A DNA stretch of 64,000 nucleotides, taken from positions 124,001 to 188,000 of the forward strand of contig JAVJWR010000033.1 of the NCBI GenBank assembly GCA_040221975.1. The letters are read 5' to 3'. Source of the stretch: Haliea sp040221975 (GTDB lineage Bacteria > Pseudomonadota > Gammaproteobacteria > Pseudomonadales > Halieaceae). Each line of letters opens with the position of its first letter. Position 1 is the stretch's first letter. The notes beneath the pieces were generated by a model, which worked only from the letters and a program-made list of their open reading frames with translations, made no database searches and was not told the origin of the DNA. Positions 16,029 through 24,193 of the stretch are shown here, piece after piece. A program made the position numbers and the translations under genes.

Positions 16029-16052
16029 AAATTTTGAAAGGCGGCTGTAAAT
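16021..16052. promoter_or_regulatory. Inverted repeat ATTTACA-N18-TGTAAAT, possible operator
   Basis: A perfect 7-bp inverted repeat, ATTTACA (16021-16027) and TGTAAAT (16046-16052), has an 18-base spacer. The left arm covers the -35 element of the minus-strand promoter at 16001-16028. The position suggests binding of a dimeric regulator, but the regulator is not identified. Confidence 0.4.
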
Positions 16053-16148
16053 GGCGTATTTGGAGTCGCGTGAAGCAGGTGGTTCGCTGTTGATTTGCGG
16101 CTATTGTGCGGGCATCGTGCCGTCAAATGCGGTTAAAATCTGACATAT

Positions 16149-16514
16149 CTAGCCTCCGGCTACTTTTACCCGATAGCCGCGGCGTTCCAGCTCAGGTTGG
16201 AGAGCTTGCCGCTGATCGCCCTGGATTTCGATGTCGTCGCCCTTTACCGAGCCGCCGACCCCGCATTTTTGCTTCAATGCGGTCGCCAGTGCCTTCAATT
16301 CGGCGCCCGCCAGCGGCAAGCCCCGGACGATGGTCACCGCCTTGCCGCCGCGACCCTTGGTTTCCCGGTGCAAGCGTACAGTACCGTCCCCCACGGCGGC
16401 CGGTCGGGCCTTGCCGCAGACGCAGGCTGCCTCAGGGCGCTGGCACTGGGGGCAGAGACGACCGCCGTCAGTGGAGTAAACCAGGCGAGAGTTTGTGCGG
16501 TCACTTTTGGCCAT
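16149..16514 (-). CDS. yciH: YciH/SUI1-family translation factor
   Basis: The 121-residue protein, started at the ATG at 16514 with an AGGA Shine-Dalgarno, is the bacterial homologue of eukaryotic eIF1. The N-terminus carries a Cys-rich segment (CPQCQRPEAACVC) that could bind a metal. The SUI1 domain has 'RETKGRGGKAVTIVRGL' and 'KQKCGVGGSVKGDDIEIQGD', the conserved ribosome-contacting loop and core. YciH has been implicated in start-codon fidelity and stress translation inhibition. It is divergent from slyX, and their start codons are 84 bases apart. Confidence 0.93.
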   Translation of the reverse strand: MAKSDRTNSRLVYSTDGGRLCPQCQRPEAACVCGKARPAAVGDGTVRLHRETKGRGGKAVTIVRGLPLAGAELKALATALKQKCGVGGSVKGDDIEIQGDQRQALQPELERRGYRVKVAGG

Positions 16515-16598
16515 GAGTGTTCCTGAGGATTGAGCGATCCCGCGGAGTATATTAGCCTCCCGCCTGCTTTTGAATCGCCTGACAGCCCAGGATTCCGG

Positions 16599-16823
16599 AT
16601 GAAGAAAAAAGAACTGCAAAAACAGCTGGAATATCTGCAAAGCCAGGCGGCATTCCAGGAAGACGCATTGCAGGCGCTGCAGTCCGCGCTGGCGCTCCAG
16701 CAGCAGGACCTGCTGACCCTGCGACGCCAGCTCACTCTGCTCAAGCAGCGGCAGGACGAGCAGGCGCAGCAAGCGGAGGAGGGCGCGGCAGAACCTTCCC
16801 ACGAAGTACCACCCCATTATTGA
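16599..16823 (+). CDS. slyX: SlyX family protein
   Basis: The 74-residue protein is started at the ATG at 16599, which gives the usual family length of 70-75; an upstream in-frame start would add 23 residues with no similarity. It is a parallel coiled coil of Leu/Gln/Glu heptads (LEYLQSQAAFQEDALQALQ) ending in the family hallmark PPHY. The biochemical role of SlyX is unknown. It lies 10 bases before the acyl-CoA dehydrogenase gene but is probably not functionally related to it. Confidence 0.9.
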   Translation: MKKKELQKQLEYLQSQAAFQEDALQALQSALALQQQDLLTLRRQLTLLKQRQDEQAQQAEEGAAEPSHEVPPHY

Positions 16824-16833
16824 GGAACCTACG

Positions 16834-18072
16834 ATGTCAGATGACACCGCCCGCAAGGACACGCCGGAACAGGCCGAATTTCGCACTTACTGCCGGGAGT
16901 GGCTGCAGGCCAACAAACCGGGCGAGCCGCCGGTGCGCCTGCCACAATCGCCGCTGGAAATCATGACCACCGAGCAACTGGGCTATTTGCAGGCCTGGCA
17001 AAAATCGGCCTACGACGCCGGACTGGTCGGCTGTGACTACCCGGTCGAGGTCGGCGGCGGGGGGCGCAAGGACTGCCAGAAAATCGCCAATGAAGAGATG
17101 CTGGCGGCGCGCACCCCGTTCCTGCCCAATGTGATCGGCCTCGGCATGGCCGCGCCGACCGTGTTTTACCATGCCAGGGAGGAGGTCAAGGCCGAACTGT
17201 TGCCGCGCCTGTTTTCCGGTGAGGACATCTGGTGCCAGGGTTTCAGCGAACCGGGAGCCGGTTCCGATCTCGCCAGCGTGCAGACCTTCGCCGAGCGCAG
17301 GGGCGACACGTGGGTGGTCAACGGTCACAAGGTATGGACGTCGCTGGCGCACTTCGCCGAGTGGATGATCATCCTGCTGCGCACGGACAAGTCCCACAAG
17401 TACGACGGTCTGTCCTACTTCGTTGTTCCCATCCGCGCTGCATTGGGCAAGGGCGTCACCGTGCGGCCGCTGATCAAGATTACCGGTGAAACCGGTTTCA
17501 ACGAAGTGATCTTCGACAATCTCGAAGTCGACGACCGCTACCGCCTCGATGAGCTGGGCAAGGGCTGGCAGGTTGCCATGACCACGCTGTTGCACGAACG
17601 CGGTGCCGGCGAATTACAGACCCCCCGGGCCGGTGGCATGAAGAACAAGTCCAGTCATACCATCTCCTCGAGTGCGGTCATCGAACTGGCGAAAAATACC
17701 CGCCGCGGCGAAGGCACCGCGGCGGACGACCCGATCCTGCGCGACAAAATGATGCAGCAGTTGATCCGGGAGGAGGGCCTGAAACAGAACCAGCGCCGTT
17801 CCCGGGTACAGGCTCTGTTGGATCACCCCATGCGCTTGCTGCTGCAGAACAAGCTGCTGGCCAGCGAGATCGCCCAGTCCCTGGGTTCGCTGGCGCTGGA
17901 AGTGGAGGGCATGAGCTCTTCGCTGTACCTGGCGGACCCGAATGCGCCCGCCCGTGGCCAGTGGCCAATGGCCTACATGAATTCCTATGGCATGACGATT
18001 GCCGCCGGCACCAGCGAAGTGCAGCGTAATATCCTCGGCGAGCGTGTGCTCGGCCTGCCGAAATCCAAATAA
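16834..18072 (+). CDS. Acyl-CoA dehydrogenase, catalytic-type subunit
   Basis: The 412-residue FAD enzyme introduces an alpha-beta double bond into an acyl-CoA. Visible motifs are GFSEPGAGSDLAS (flavin and substrate binding, about residues 133-145), the middle-domain 'GHKVWTSLAHFAEW', and the C-terminal 'GTSEVQRNILGERVLGLP', which carries the adenine/FAD contact. The next gene encodes a second, more divergent acyl-CoA dehydrogenase. Such adjacent pairs often form alpha2beta2 enzymes with one FAD site per heterodimer, as in the ChsE1-ChsE2 steroid side-chain enzymes. Substrates may be bulky CoA esters, an inference from gene arrangement only. Confidence 0.9.
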   Translation: MSDDTARKDTPEQAEFRTYCREWLQANKPGEPPVRLPQSPLEIMTTEQLGYLQAWQKSAYDAGLVGCDYPVEVGGGGRKDCQKIANEEMLAARTPFLPNVIGLGMAAPTVFYHAREEVKAELLPRLFSGEDIWCQGFSEPGAGSDLASVQTFAERRGDTWVVNGHKVWTSLAHFAEWMIILLRTDKSHKYDGLSYFVVPIRAALGKGVTVRPLIKITGETGFNEVIFDNLEVDDRYRLDELGKGWQVAMTTLLHERGAGELQTPRAGGMKNKSSHTISSSAVIELAKNTRRGEGTAADDPILRDKMMQQLIREEGLKQNQRRSRVQALLDHPMRLLLQNKLLASEIAQSLGSLALEVEGMSSSLYLADPNAPARGQWPMAYMNSYGMTIAAGTSEVQRNILGERVLGLPKSK

Positions 18073-18101
18073 GCTGACGCCCGCGCAACAGGAGAAAAAT
18101 C

Positions 18102-19229
18102 ATGGCACAACCCAACAATTACGGCTTCGGCGAAGAGGCGGCCCTGCTCAAGGAGTCCGCAGCCAAGTTTTTCCGGGAACATTTCCCTACCGACAAACTG
18201 CACGCCCTGGTCGCTGCTGATCATAACCCCGATCGTCCGCCGGTCTGTCAGTGGGATCGCGAACTCTGGCAACAGCTGGTGGACCTTGGCTGGACCATGC
18301 TGGCGGTGCCGGAGTCCGCCGGGGGCGTCGGCATGCCGGTCGCCGCCGTGGCGGGCCTGGTGGAAGAGCTGGGCCGCGCGGCCTTTCCCTGCCCGCTGCT
18401 GGGAACTTTGAACGCAACCTATGTGCTGGTGGCCTGTGGCGCTGAGGGCACCGCGGCCCTGGCCGATATTGCCGCCGGTGAGGCTGCCACCCTGGCCCTG
18501 ACCAACCGCCACGGGGATTGGAACCCGGCCGCAACCGAGGTGGCGTATCGTGACGGCGCGCTGCACGGCACTGCCTGGTTCGTGCAGGATGCCGCCAAGT
18601 GCGACAAGCTCCTGGTCTGTGCCAGCACCGCGAGTGGCCTGGGCCTGTTCTGGCTGCCCAGCGACGCCCAGGGTGTGACCCTGGAAGGTGATGCCATTGT
18701 CGATCTGACCCGGGACCAGGCCCACGTATGCTTTGACGGGGCGGCGGCTACGCAGGTCAGCGGCAACGCCCTGGCGGCACTGAATACAGCCCTCCCCGCA
18801 ATCTGGACCCTGCTGGCAGCAGACATGGTGGGCGCGGCCGAGTGGCAGCTGCAAACCACCGTGGAGTACGTCGGCACCCGCAAACAGTTCGATCGGCCGC
18901 TGGGATTCTTCCAGGCGATCAAGCATCCGCTGGTAGAGGTCATGGTGCAAATTGATGCCGCCAAGTCCCTGGTCTACAACGCGGCCTGTGCCTGCGATAC
19001 CGAAGCAGAAAAGGCCGCCCAGTTTGCCCACATGGCAAAGGCGGCAGCCAGCGACATGGCGGCCTATGCCAGCAGCCGGTCGGTGCAGAGCCACGGCGGT
19101 ATCGGCTTTACCTGGGAGTGCTACGTGCACCTGTACTTCAAGCGCCAGAAGCACTCGCAGATGTTGTGGGGTGACGCCGGCTGGCACCGCGCAAGACTGG
19201 CGGATATTGTCATTGGCGTTGCGGCATGA
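18102..19229 (+). CDS. Acyl-CoA dehydrogenase, second subunit of a probable pair
   Basis: The 375-residue protein is of acyl-CoA dehydrogenase fold. The C-terminal 'QSHGGIGFTWECYVHLYFKR' is the FAD-binding motif in the form seen in small subunits of heteromeric acyl-CoA dehydrogenases. The middle region lacks the usual SEPxxGSD signature of the gene before it, which fits an accessory partner rather than an independent enzyme. It begins 29 bases after the first subunit, and its last bases overlap the start of the amidohydrolase gene (ATGA at 19226-19229), so the three are one operon. Confidence 0.88.
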   Translation: MAQPNNYGFGEEAALLKESAAKFFREHFPTDKLHALVAADHNPDRPPVCQWDRELWQQLVDLGWTMLAVPESAGGVGMPVAAVAGLVEELGRAAFPCPLLGTLNATYVLVACGAEGTAALADIAAGEAATLALTNRHGDWNPAATEVAYRDGALHGTAWFVQDAAKCDKLLVCASTASGLGLFWLPSDAQGVTLEGDAIVDLTRDQAHVCFDGAAATQVSGNALAALNTALPAIWTLLAADMVGAAEWQLQTTVEYVGTRKQFDRPLGFFQAIKHPLVEVMVQIDAAKSLVYNAACACDTEAEKAAQFAHMAKAAASDMAAYASSRSVQSHGGIGFTWECYVHLYFKRQKHSQMLWGDAGWHRARLADIVIGVAA

Positions 19230-20935
19230 GCTGGAAAACCTGGCTCGCGGTGACGGTGGCGCTGGTTGTCGGCCTGGCCACGCTGTTCTCGATCGCCACG
19301 CGTGTGCCGGCCGCGCCGGAGCACCAGGTGTTCGTCAACGGCGAGGTGTTGACGATGGACGCGGACAACCGGGTGGTGCAGGCCCTGTCCGTGCGCTCCG
19401 ATCGCATTGAGGCGCTGGGCAGCAACGAGGAGATCATGGCGCTGGTCACCGATCGCACCGAGATCATCGATCTCGGCGGACGCACCCTGCTGCCAGGATT
19501 CATTGACGCTCACGGCCACTTTCCGGCTTCCGCGCTGGACACGGTTGCCGCGGACCTGAACAGCCCGCCACTGGGCGTGATCACCGATATCGAGGGCTTG
19601 CTGGCGGCACTGCGTGAGCGGGCGGCAGTAGTACCAGAGGGCGAGTGGGTCACCGGGTTCGGCTACGATGACACCCTGCTGGCGGAGGGACGGCACCCCA
19701 CCCGTGCGGAGCTGGACACGGTCTCTACGGAGCATCCGGTGGCGATCCTGCACATCTCCGGGCACATGGTGGTCGCCAACAGCGCCGCGCTGGCGGCAGT
19801 GGATATCGGCGCCGACACGGCGGATCCCGAAGGCGGGATCATCGCCCGCCGGGCCGGCTCCAGGGAGCCCAACGGCCTGCTGGAAGAGACCGCGCGTTTG
19901 CCGGTAGCGGCCAAGATGCTGGATCTCGGTGCCCTGGATTTTCTCGGCATGATCCGGGCTGCAGTACGGGAATACGCCCGGTATGGCGTGACCACTGCCC
20001 AGGCGGGCGGTGTCCCCCCTGACATGGCCCGAGGCCTCTCGCTCGCCAGTCGGCTCGGGGTGATTCCCCTGCGCCTGCAATTGTTCCCCATGGAAGAGGA
20101 TTTTCGCGACCTGATTGCCACCGGTGACTACGACCCCGCAGCTTATGAGCGGGAGCGGCTGCAGATGGGGGCGGTCAAGATCATCGCCGACGGCAGCATC
20201 CAGGGCTTCACCGGTTACCTGACCCGGCCCTATCACACGCCCTACCACGGTAACGCGGACTACCGCGGCTATCCCGCAGTGCTGCGCGAGCACCTGTTCG
20301 CGCAGGTGCTGGAGCTGCATCGCAATGGTTACCAGCTGGCGGTGCATGGCAATGGTGATGCCTCCATCGACGACATCCTCGACGCTTTCGCTGCCGCCCA
20401 GGCCGAGCATCCGGTGGCGGATCCGCGCTTTATCCTGATTCACTCGCAGATGGCCCGCAGGGACCAGATCGAACGCATGGCGGAACTGGGGGTTACCCCC
20501 AGTTTTTTCTCCGCGCACACCTGGTACTGGGGGGATCGCCACCGGGATATCTTCATTGGCCCTGAGCGGGCGGCACAGATCAGCCCCGCTGCCTGGGCAC
20601 AGCAAGCGGGCTTGCGCTTCAGCTCCCACATGGATACGCCGGTCACGCCCATGCGACCGCTGCAGGCGGCCTGGAGCATGGTTTACCGGGAAACCGTGGG
20701 CGGCGATGTTTTGGGCCCGGAGCAGCGGGTGGATGTCATGACTGCCCTGCGAGCGGTGACCATCGATGCCGCGTGGCAGATCTTCCAGGAGGACAACCGC
20801 GGTTCCCTGGAGCCGGGCAAGTATGCCGACCTGGTGCTGTTGAACGGCAGTCCGCTGCGCGATTCCCACGCCATGCGCGACCTGGCGGTGGATGGCACCT
20901 GGGTCAGCGGTGCGCGGATTTACCGGCGGCGCTGA
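19226..20935 (+). CDS. Membrane-anchored amidohydrolase (YtcJ-like)
   Basis: The 569-residue protein has an N-terminal hydrophobic anchor (WLAVTVALVVGLATLF, residues about 6-22), so the catalytic domain is likely periplasmic. The amidohydrolase-3 landmarks are present: LLPGFIDAHGHF (metal-binding HxH), 'VKIIADGSIQGFTGY', 'LAVHGNGDASIDDILDA' and 'ILIHSQM' as later histidines, and ALRAVTIDAAW at the C-terminus. It hydrolyses an amide or cyclic amide of unknown identity. The ATGA overlap with the acyl-CoA dehydrogenase pair suggests it releases or processes the same acyl compound. Confidence 0.85.
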   Translation: MSWKTWLAVTVALVVGLATLFSIATRVPAAPEHQVFVNGEVLTMDADNRVVQALSVRSDRIEALGSNEEIMALVTDRTEIIDLGGRTLLPGFIDAHGHFPASALDTVAADLNSPPLGVITDIEGLLAALRERAAVVPEGEWVTGFGYDDTLLAEGRHPTRAELDTVSTEHPVAILHISGHMVVANSAALAAVDIGADTADPEGGIIARRAGSREPNGLLEETARLPVAAKMLDLGALDFLGMIRAAVREYARYGVTTAQAGGVPPDMARGLSLASRLGVIPLRLQLFPMEEDFRDLIATGDYDPAAYERERLQMGAVKIIADGSIQGFTGYLTRPYHTPYHGNADYRGYPAVLREHLFAQVLELHRNGYQLAVHGNGDASIDDILDAFAAAQAEHPVADPRFILIHSQMARRDQIERMAELGVTPSFFSAHTWYWGDRHRDIFIGPERAAQISPAAWAQQAGLRFSSHMDTPVTPMRPLQAAWSMVYRETVGGDVLGPEQRVDVMTALRAVTIDAAWQIFQEDNRGSLEPGKYADLVLLNGSPLRDSHAMRDLAVDGTWVSGARIYRRR

Positions 20936-21038
20936 GCAACCCCGGGACCGCGTGGACAGCGCGGTTCCGATCCGCTATAAAGGCGTAGCCAGGGCGTTTT
21001 CCCGCTCCGGGCAGCGCACAGGAGGAAAGCCGCGCCGC

Positions 21039-22229
21039 ATGTATCGCTACAGTGTCGACAGCACGATGACCTATACCTCCGAAGATCTGGTTCTGTTCAA
21101 GGAGTCCCCGTTTGCCGCCTGGATGGAGCGCCTGACCCTGGAGAATCCGGGCCACGGCATTCTGCCGGACGCGGGCAGCACGCCACCGGGCAACAACATG
21201 CTGCGCCAGGACGATGTCGCCGCCATGTTGCGCTCGGAAGGACGCAAGGTGGTGCTGGTGGACTGGGAGGAATCCGAACCCCTGCGCCGTAGTGCGACCC
21301 TGTCGGCGATGCGCGAAGGTGCCGATTTCATTGTCAATGGTCGGCTGGCGGTTGGGCCCCTGGCGGGCTCCAGTAATCTGCTGATGAAAACCAGCGGTTA
21401 TTCGGAACTCGGGGACTTTCTGTACGTGCCCTGTGATACCCAGGGCAAGACCAACCTGCACTCGGCCTTCCGTCTTTGCTTCCTGGCCGACCTGCTGCAC
21501 AGTCTGCAGGGAGTGCTGCCGCCACGCATGCTGATTATTCGCGGTGGGGCGGATTTGCTGCCGCTGCAGACAGAGGACCATATCTACCACTACCGGGCGG
21601 TGAAGCAGCGGTTCATGGAAGCGCAGCGCAATTTTCGCAAGCACAAGATGCCCGATCCCTCCCTCTCGGCACACTTCGGGCGCTGGTCCGACTGTGCCAA
21701 CGAGGTGTTGAAACAGCGCGCTCTGCATCCAGACACCGCCGCTGAGCCAGTACCGGAGGCGGTAAGCCAGCCGGCTCCGGAGCCGGCAGAGCTCCCGCAA
21801 ACGCAGCCGCTGCAGGCGTTGGCAACATCGGTGCGCGCCGGCGCCGGTGCTGCGGCCTATGATCTGGACCGGGCACAAACCTCTGCCGGTGTGGCGCTGG
21901 AGGACCTGTCCTTTATTGGCAGCGCTTCACACCGGGCTGCCCCGGAGCCGGCGGTGGAGCGCCGCAGGCGCAGGCCGCCGCCTCCCGCACTCGGTGATCC
22001 TGAACCCGCGGCAGGGCGGAATTCCCGGTCCGGCGACTCGCACCCCCTGAATCCGCCGGGCTTCAGCTTTGGTTCTCGCGCCCCGGCTGCGGTCGAGCCC
22101 CAGGCACCGACGCGGTCTTCTCCGGGCGTGGCCGGCACGGCCGTGGACCGTGATGATGACAGCGCTGACCGCTTTACCGCGGTGCCATTTTCCGCCAGCC
22201 TCAATACCCGGGATGCCCTGGACGATTGA
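21039..22229 (+). CDS. RecB-like nuclease-fold protein with disordered proline-rich tail
   Basis: The 396-residue protein is started at the ATG at 21039, which follows an AGGAGG at 21020-21025, a rather long 13-base spacing. The N-terminal half, about residues 10-210, has SEDLVLFKESPFAAWMERL, then 'TLSAMREGADFIVNGRLAVGPLAGSSNLLMKT' and a later 'HYRAVKQRF'. This order recalls TM0106/RecB-like PD-(D/E)xK domains, although the catalytic set is not certain. The C-terminal 170 residues are Pro, Ala and Arg-rich and probably disordered. It is not obviously linked to the lipid genes on either side. Confidence 0.5.
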   Translation: MYRYSVDSTMTYTSEDLVLFKESPFAAWMERLTLENPGHGILPDAGSTPPGNNMLRQDDVAAMLRSEGRKVVLVDWEESEPLRRSATLSAMREGADFIVNGRLAVGPLAGSSNLLMKTSGYSELGDFLYVPCDTQGKTNLHSAFRLCFLADLLHSLQGVLPPRMLIIRGGADLLPLQTEDHIYHYRAVKQRFMEAQRNFRKHKMPDPSLSAHFGRWSDCANEVLKQRALHPDTAAEPVPEAVSQPAPEPAELPQTQPLQALATSVRAGAGAAAYDLDRAQTSAGVALEDLSFIGSASHRAAPEPAVERRRRRPPPPALGDPEPAAGRNSRSGDSHPLNPPGFSFGSRAPAAVEPQAPTRSSPGVAGTAVDRDDDSADRFTAVPFSASLNTRDALDD

Positions 22230-22253
22230 TCGCGCCGAACTGCGGCAGCGCGG

Positions 22254-22931
22254 TCAGGTCGCCTGCAGCAGGGGTTGTTTCGGGCGTACAAACAGGCACT
22301 CACAGCTGGCGGTGAGGACGTCGCCCGCATGCAATTCCCCGCTCACCACGGTTTTGCGACCAACGCTTTCCTGTACCTGCGCGCTCAGGTCCAGATCCGT
22401 GTTCAGTGGCGTGGGGCGGTGATAGCGCACGGTCAGGGTGCCGGTCATGCCCGGGTTCCTGCCTGCCAGCTGCGCCATTCCCAGGAATTGGTCAAAGATG
22501 GCGGCGATAAAGCCACCGTGAATGAAGCCGGGCGGGCCCTCGTAGGCGTAGCCACAGCGTACGGTACCGAAAGCCCGGTTTCCCTGCAGCCACATGTTCA
22601 GCTGTGGCGACAGCGGGTTGCTCCAGCCTCCCAGCGCGTTCAGCTCGTGGTTCACTTCGCCGTGACCGCCGTGCTTGCCATCGCGCAGAAAGGCCAGCAG
22701 GCCATGTAGCCTGGGACCCGTCGCGAGTGTCGCGGCCTGTGTCTCGACAAGGTCGGCCAGGGCATCAATTTCAGCCGTGCTGGCGTCGCTGGTGATCAGA
22801 GCCTCGATCAGTTCGCGCAGCGCTTGCGCAGCGCGGCGCTTGGCCTTCCAGTGCGGGGAGAACGGCGGCGAGATTTCCTCGGAGGCAAAAGGGCTGAAGA
22901 CGGAAGCATTGCCGTCGGCGTCTGGAAACAT
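22254..22931 (-). CDS. PaaI-type hotdog thioesterase
   Basis: The 225-residue protein has a long N-terminal helical region (about 100 residues) before the hotdog fold. The fold is shown by 'GPPGFIHGGFIAAIFDQFLGMAQLAG' (the conserved HGG and active-site Asp/Glu region) and 'GTLTVRYHRPTPLNTDL'. It hydrolyses acyl-CoA thioesters, probably medium-chain or aromatic. It lies 26 bases downstream of the epoxide hydrolase, at the end of a minus-strand operon. Its role may be to clear dead-end CoA esters. Confidence 0.85.
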   Translation of the reverse strand: MFPDADGNASVFSPFASEEISPPFSPHWKAKRRAAQALRELIEALITSDASTAEIDALADLVETQAATLATGPRLHGLLAFLRDGKHGGHGEVNHELNALGGWSNPLSPQLNMWLQGNRAFGTVRCGYAYEGPPGFIHGGFIAAIFDQFLGMAQLAGRNPGMTGTLTVRYHRPTPLNTDLDLSAQVQESVGRKTVVSGELHAGDVLTASCECLFVRPKQPLLQAT

Positions 22932-22957
22932 CGGGTTATCCTGTTTCGTGTTGGGGT

Positions 22958-24109
22958 TCAGCGCAACTTGCGGAAACAGTCCCGCAACTCGCCAATCATC
23001 AATGCTGGCTGCTCCAGCGCGGCAAAATGGCCGCCTGCGGGAAGTTCATTCCAGTGGATGAGCTGAGTGAAACGCTTCTCCGCCCAGCGGCGGCTGCTGC
23101 GGAAAATCTCCCTGGGAAAAATGGAACAGCCCACGGGCATGGTGATCGGATCGAAATTGGGGCTGCCAAAGCTTTCCCAGTATAATCGGGCGGAGCTGGC
23201 AGCGGCATTGTTGAGCCAATAGATCATGACGTTGTCCAGCAACTCATCGCGATCGATCACATGCTCCGGGTGCTTGCTGCCGTCGCGCTCACAGTCAGTC
23301 CAGGCGTAAAACTTCTCCATGATCCAGGCCATCTGCCCGACCGGTGAATCGGCGAGTCCATAGCCCAGGGTCTGTGGCCGGGTCGACTGCTGCTTGGAGT
23401 ACCCCGAGTCCCAGTCGGCATAGTAGCCCATGGACTCGAGCGCCCCCTGCTCCTGGGGGGTGAGCTTGTCCATGGTGTCCGGGTCGGGGGCGACAATCGG
23501 CATGTTGACGTGGATGCCGGCACAGTGGGTGGTTTCGGTCTGGCCCATGCTCTGGGTGATCATGCTGCCCCAGTCCCCACCCTGGGCAACGTAGCGGTCG
23601 TAGCCCAGCCGCGCCATTAACTCGCCCCACATGCGGCCGATGACCTCCACCGACGTGCCGGTGGTGGTGGGCTTGCCCGAAAAGCCGTAGCCGGGCAGGG
23701 AGGGGATCACCAGGTGGAACGCATCGACCGGGTCACCACCGTGGGCCACAGGGTCCACCAGGGCGTCGATGATGTGACGGAATTCGAGAATGGAACCCGG
23801 CCAGCCATGGGAGATGATCAGTGGCAGCGCATCCGGGTGCGGCGAGCGACAGTGAAGAAAGTGAATATCGAGCCCCTGGATGCGGGTGCTGAACTGGGGG
23901 CGGGCGTTCAATTCTGCCTCGCAGCGACGCCAGTCATAGTCCCGGGCCCAGTACTCCGCCAGTTCCCTGGCGTAGGCCAGGGGCATGCCCTGGCTCCAGT
24001 CATCACAGGTCTCCTGGTCTGGCCAGCGGGTCAGTGCCAGGCGTTGGCGCAGGTCGTCGAGGACTGCGTCCGGTATGGCAACGGTATACGGTGAGATGTT
24101 ATCAGTCAT
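22958..24109 (-). CDS. Epoxide hydrolase (microsomal/EHN type)
   Basis: The 383-residue alpha/beta hydrolase has an N-terminal EHN domain (LRQRLALTRWPDQ about residues 20-32). The oxyanion loop HGWPG lies at 101-105, the nucleophile Asp179 in QGGDWGS, and the C-terminal catalytic His about residue 361 in PAGGHFAALEQP. The family opens epoxides of hydrophobic compounds to diols, with juvenile-hormone and microsomal epoxide hydrolases as relatives. A cytochrome P450 gene lies about 11 kb upstream in this window and could supply epoxides, but no direct link is visible. Its operon partners are an SRPBCC-SDR fusion and a thioesterase. Confidence 0.93.
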   Translation of the reverse strand: MTDNISPYTVAIPDAVLDDLRQRLALTRWPDQETCDDWSQGMPLAYARELAEYWARDYDWRRCEAELNARPQFSTRIQGLDIHFLHCRSPHPDALPLIISHGWPGSILEFRHIIDALVDPVAHGGDPVDAFHLVIPSLPGYGFSGKPTTTGTSVEVIGRMWGELMARLGYDRYVAQGGDWGSMITQSMGQTETTHCAGIHVNMPIVAPDPDTMDKLTPQEQGALESMGYYADWDSGYSKQQSTRPQTLGYGLADSPVGQMAWIMEKFYAWTDCERDGSKHPEHVIDRDELLDNVMIYWLNNAAASSARLYWESFGSPNFDPITMPVGCSIFPREIFRSSRRWAEKRFTQLIHWNELPAGGHFAALEQPALMIGELRDCFRKLR

Positions 24110-24193
24110 GGCTGGCGTCCCCGTTCTGGACGCTAACCGTAGCCACAGCCGCCTCCCGATGCAAGCGAGTGTAGCGCCATCAGCGGCGGCGGT

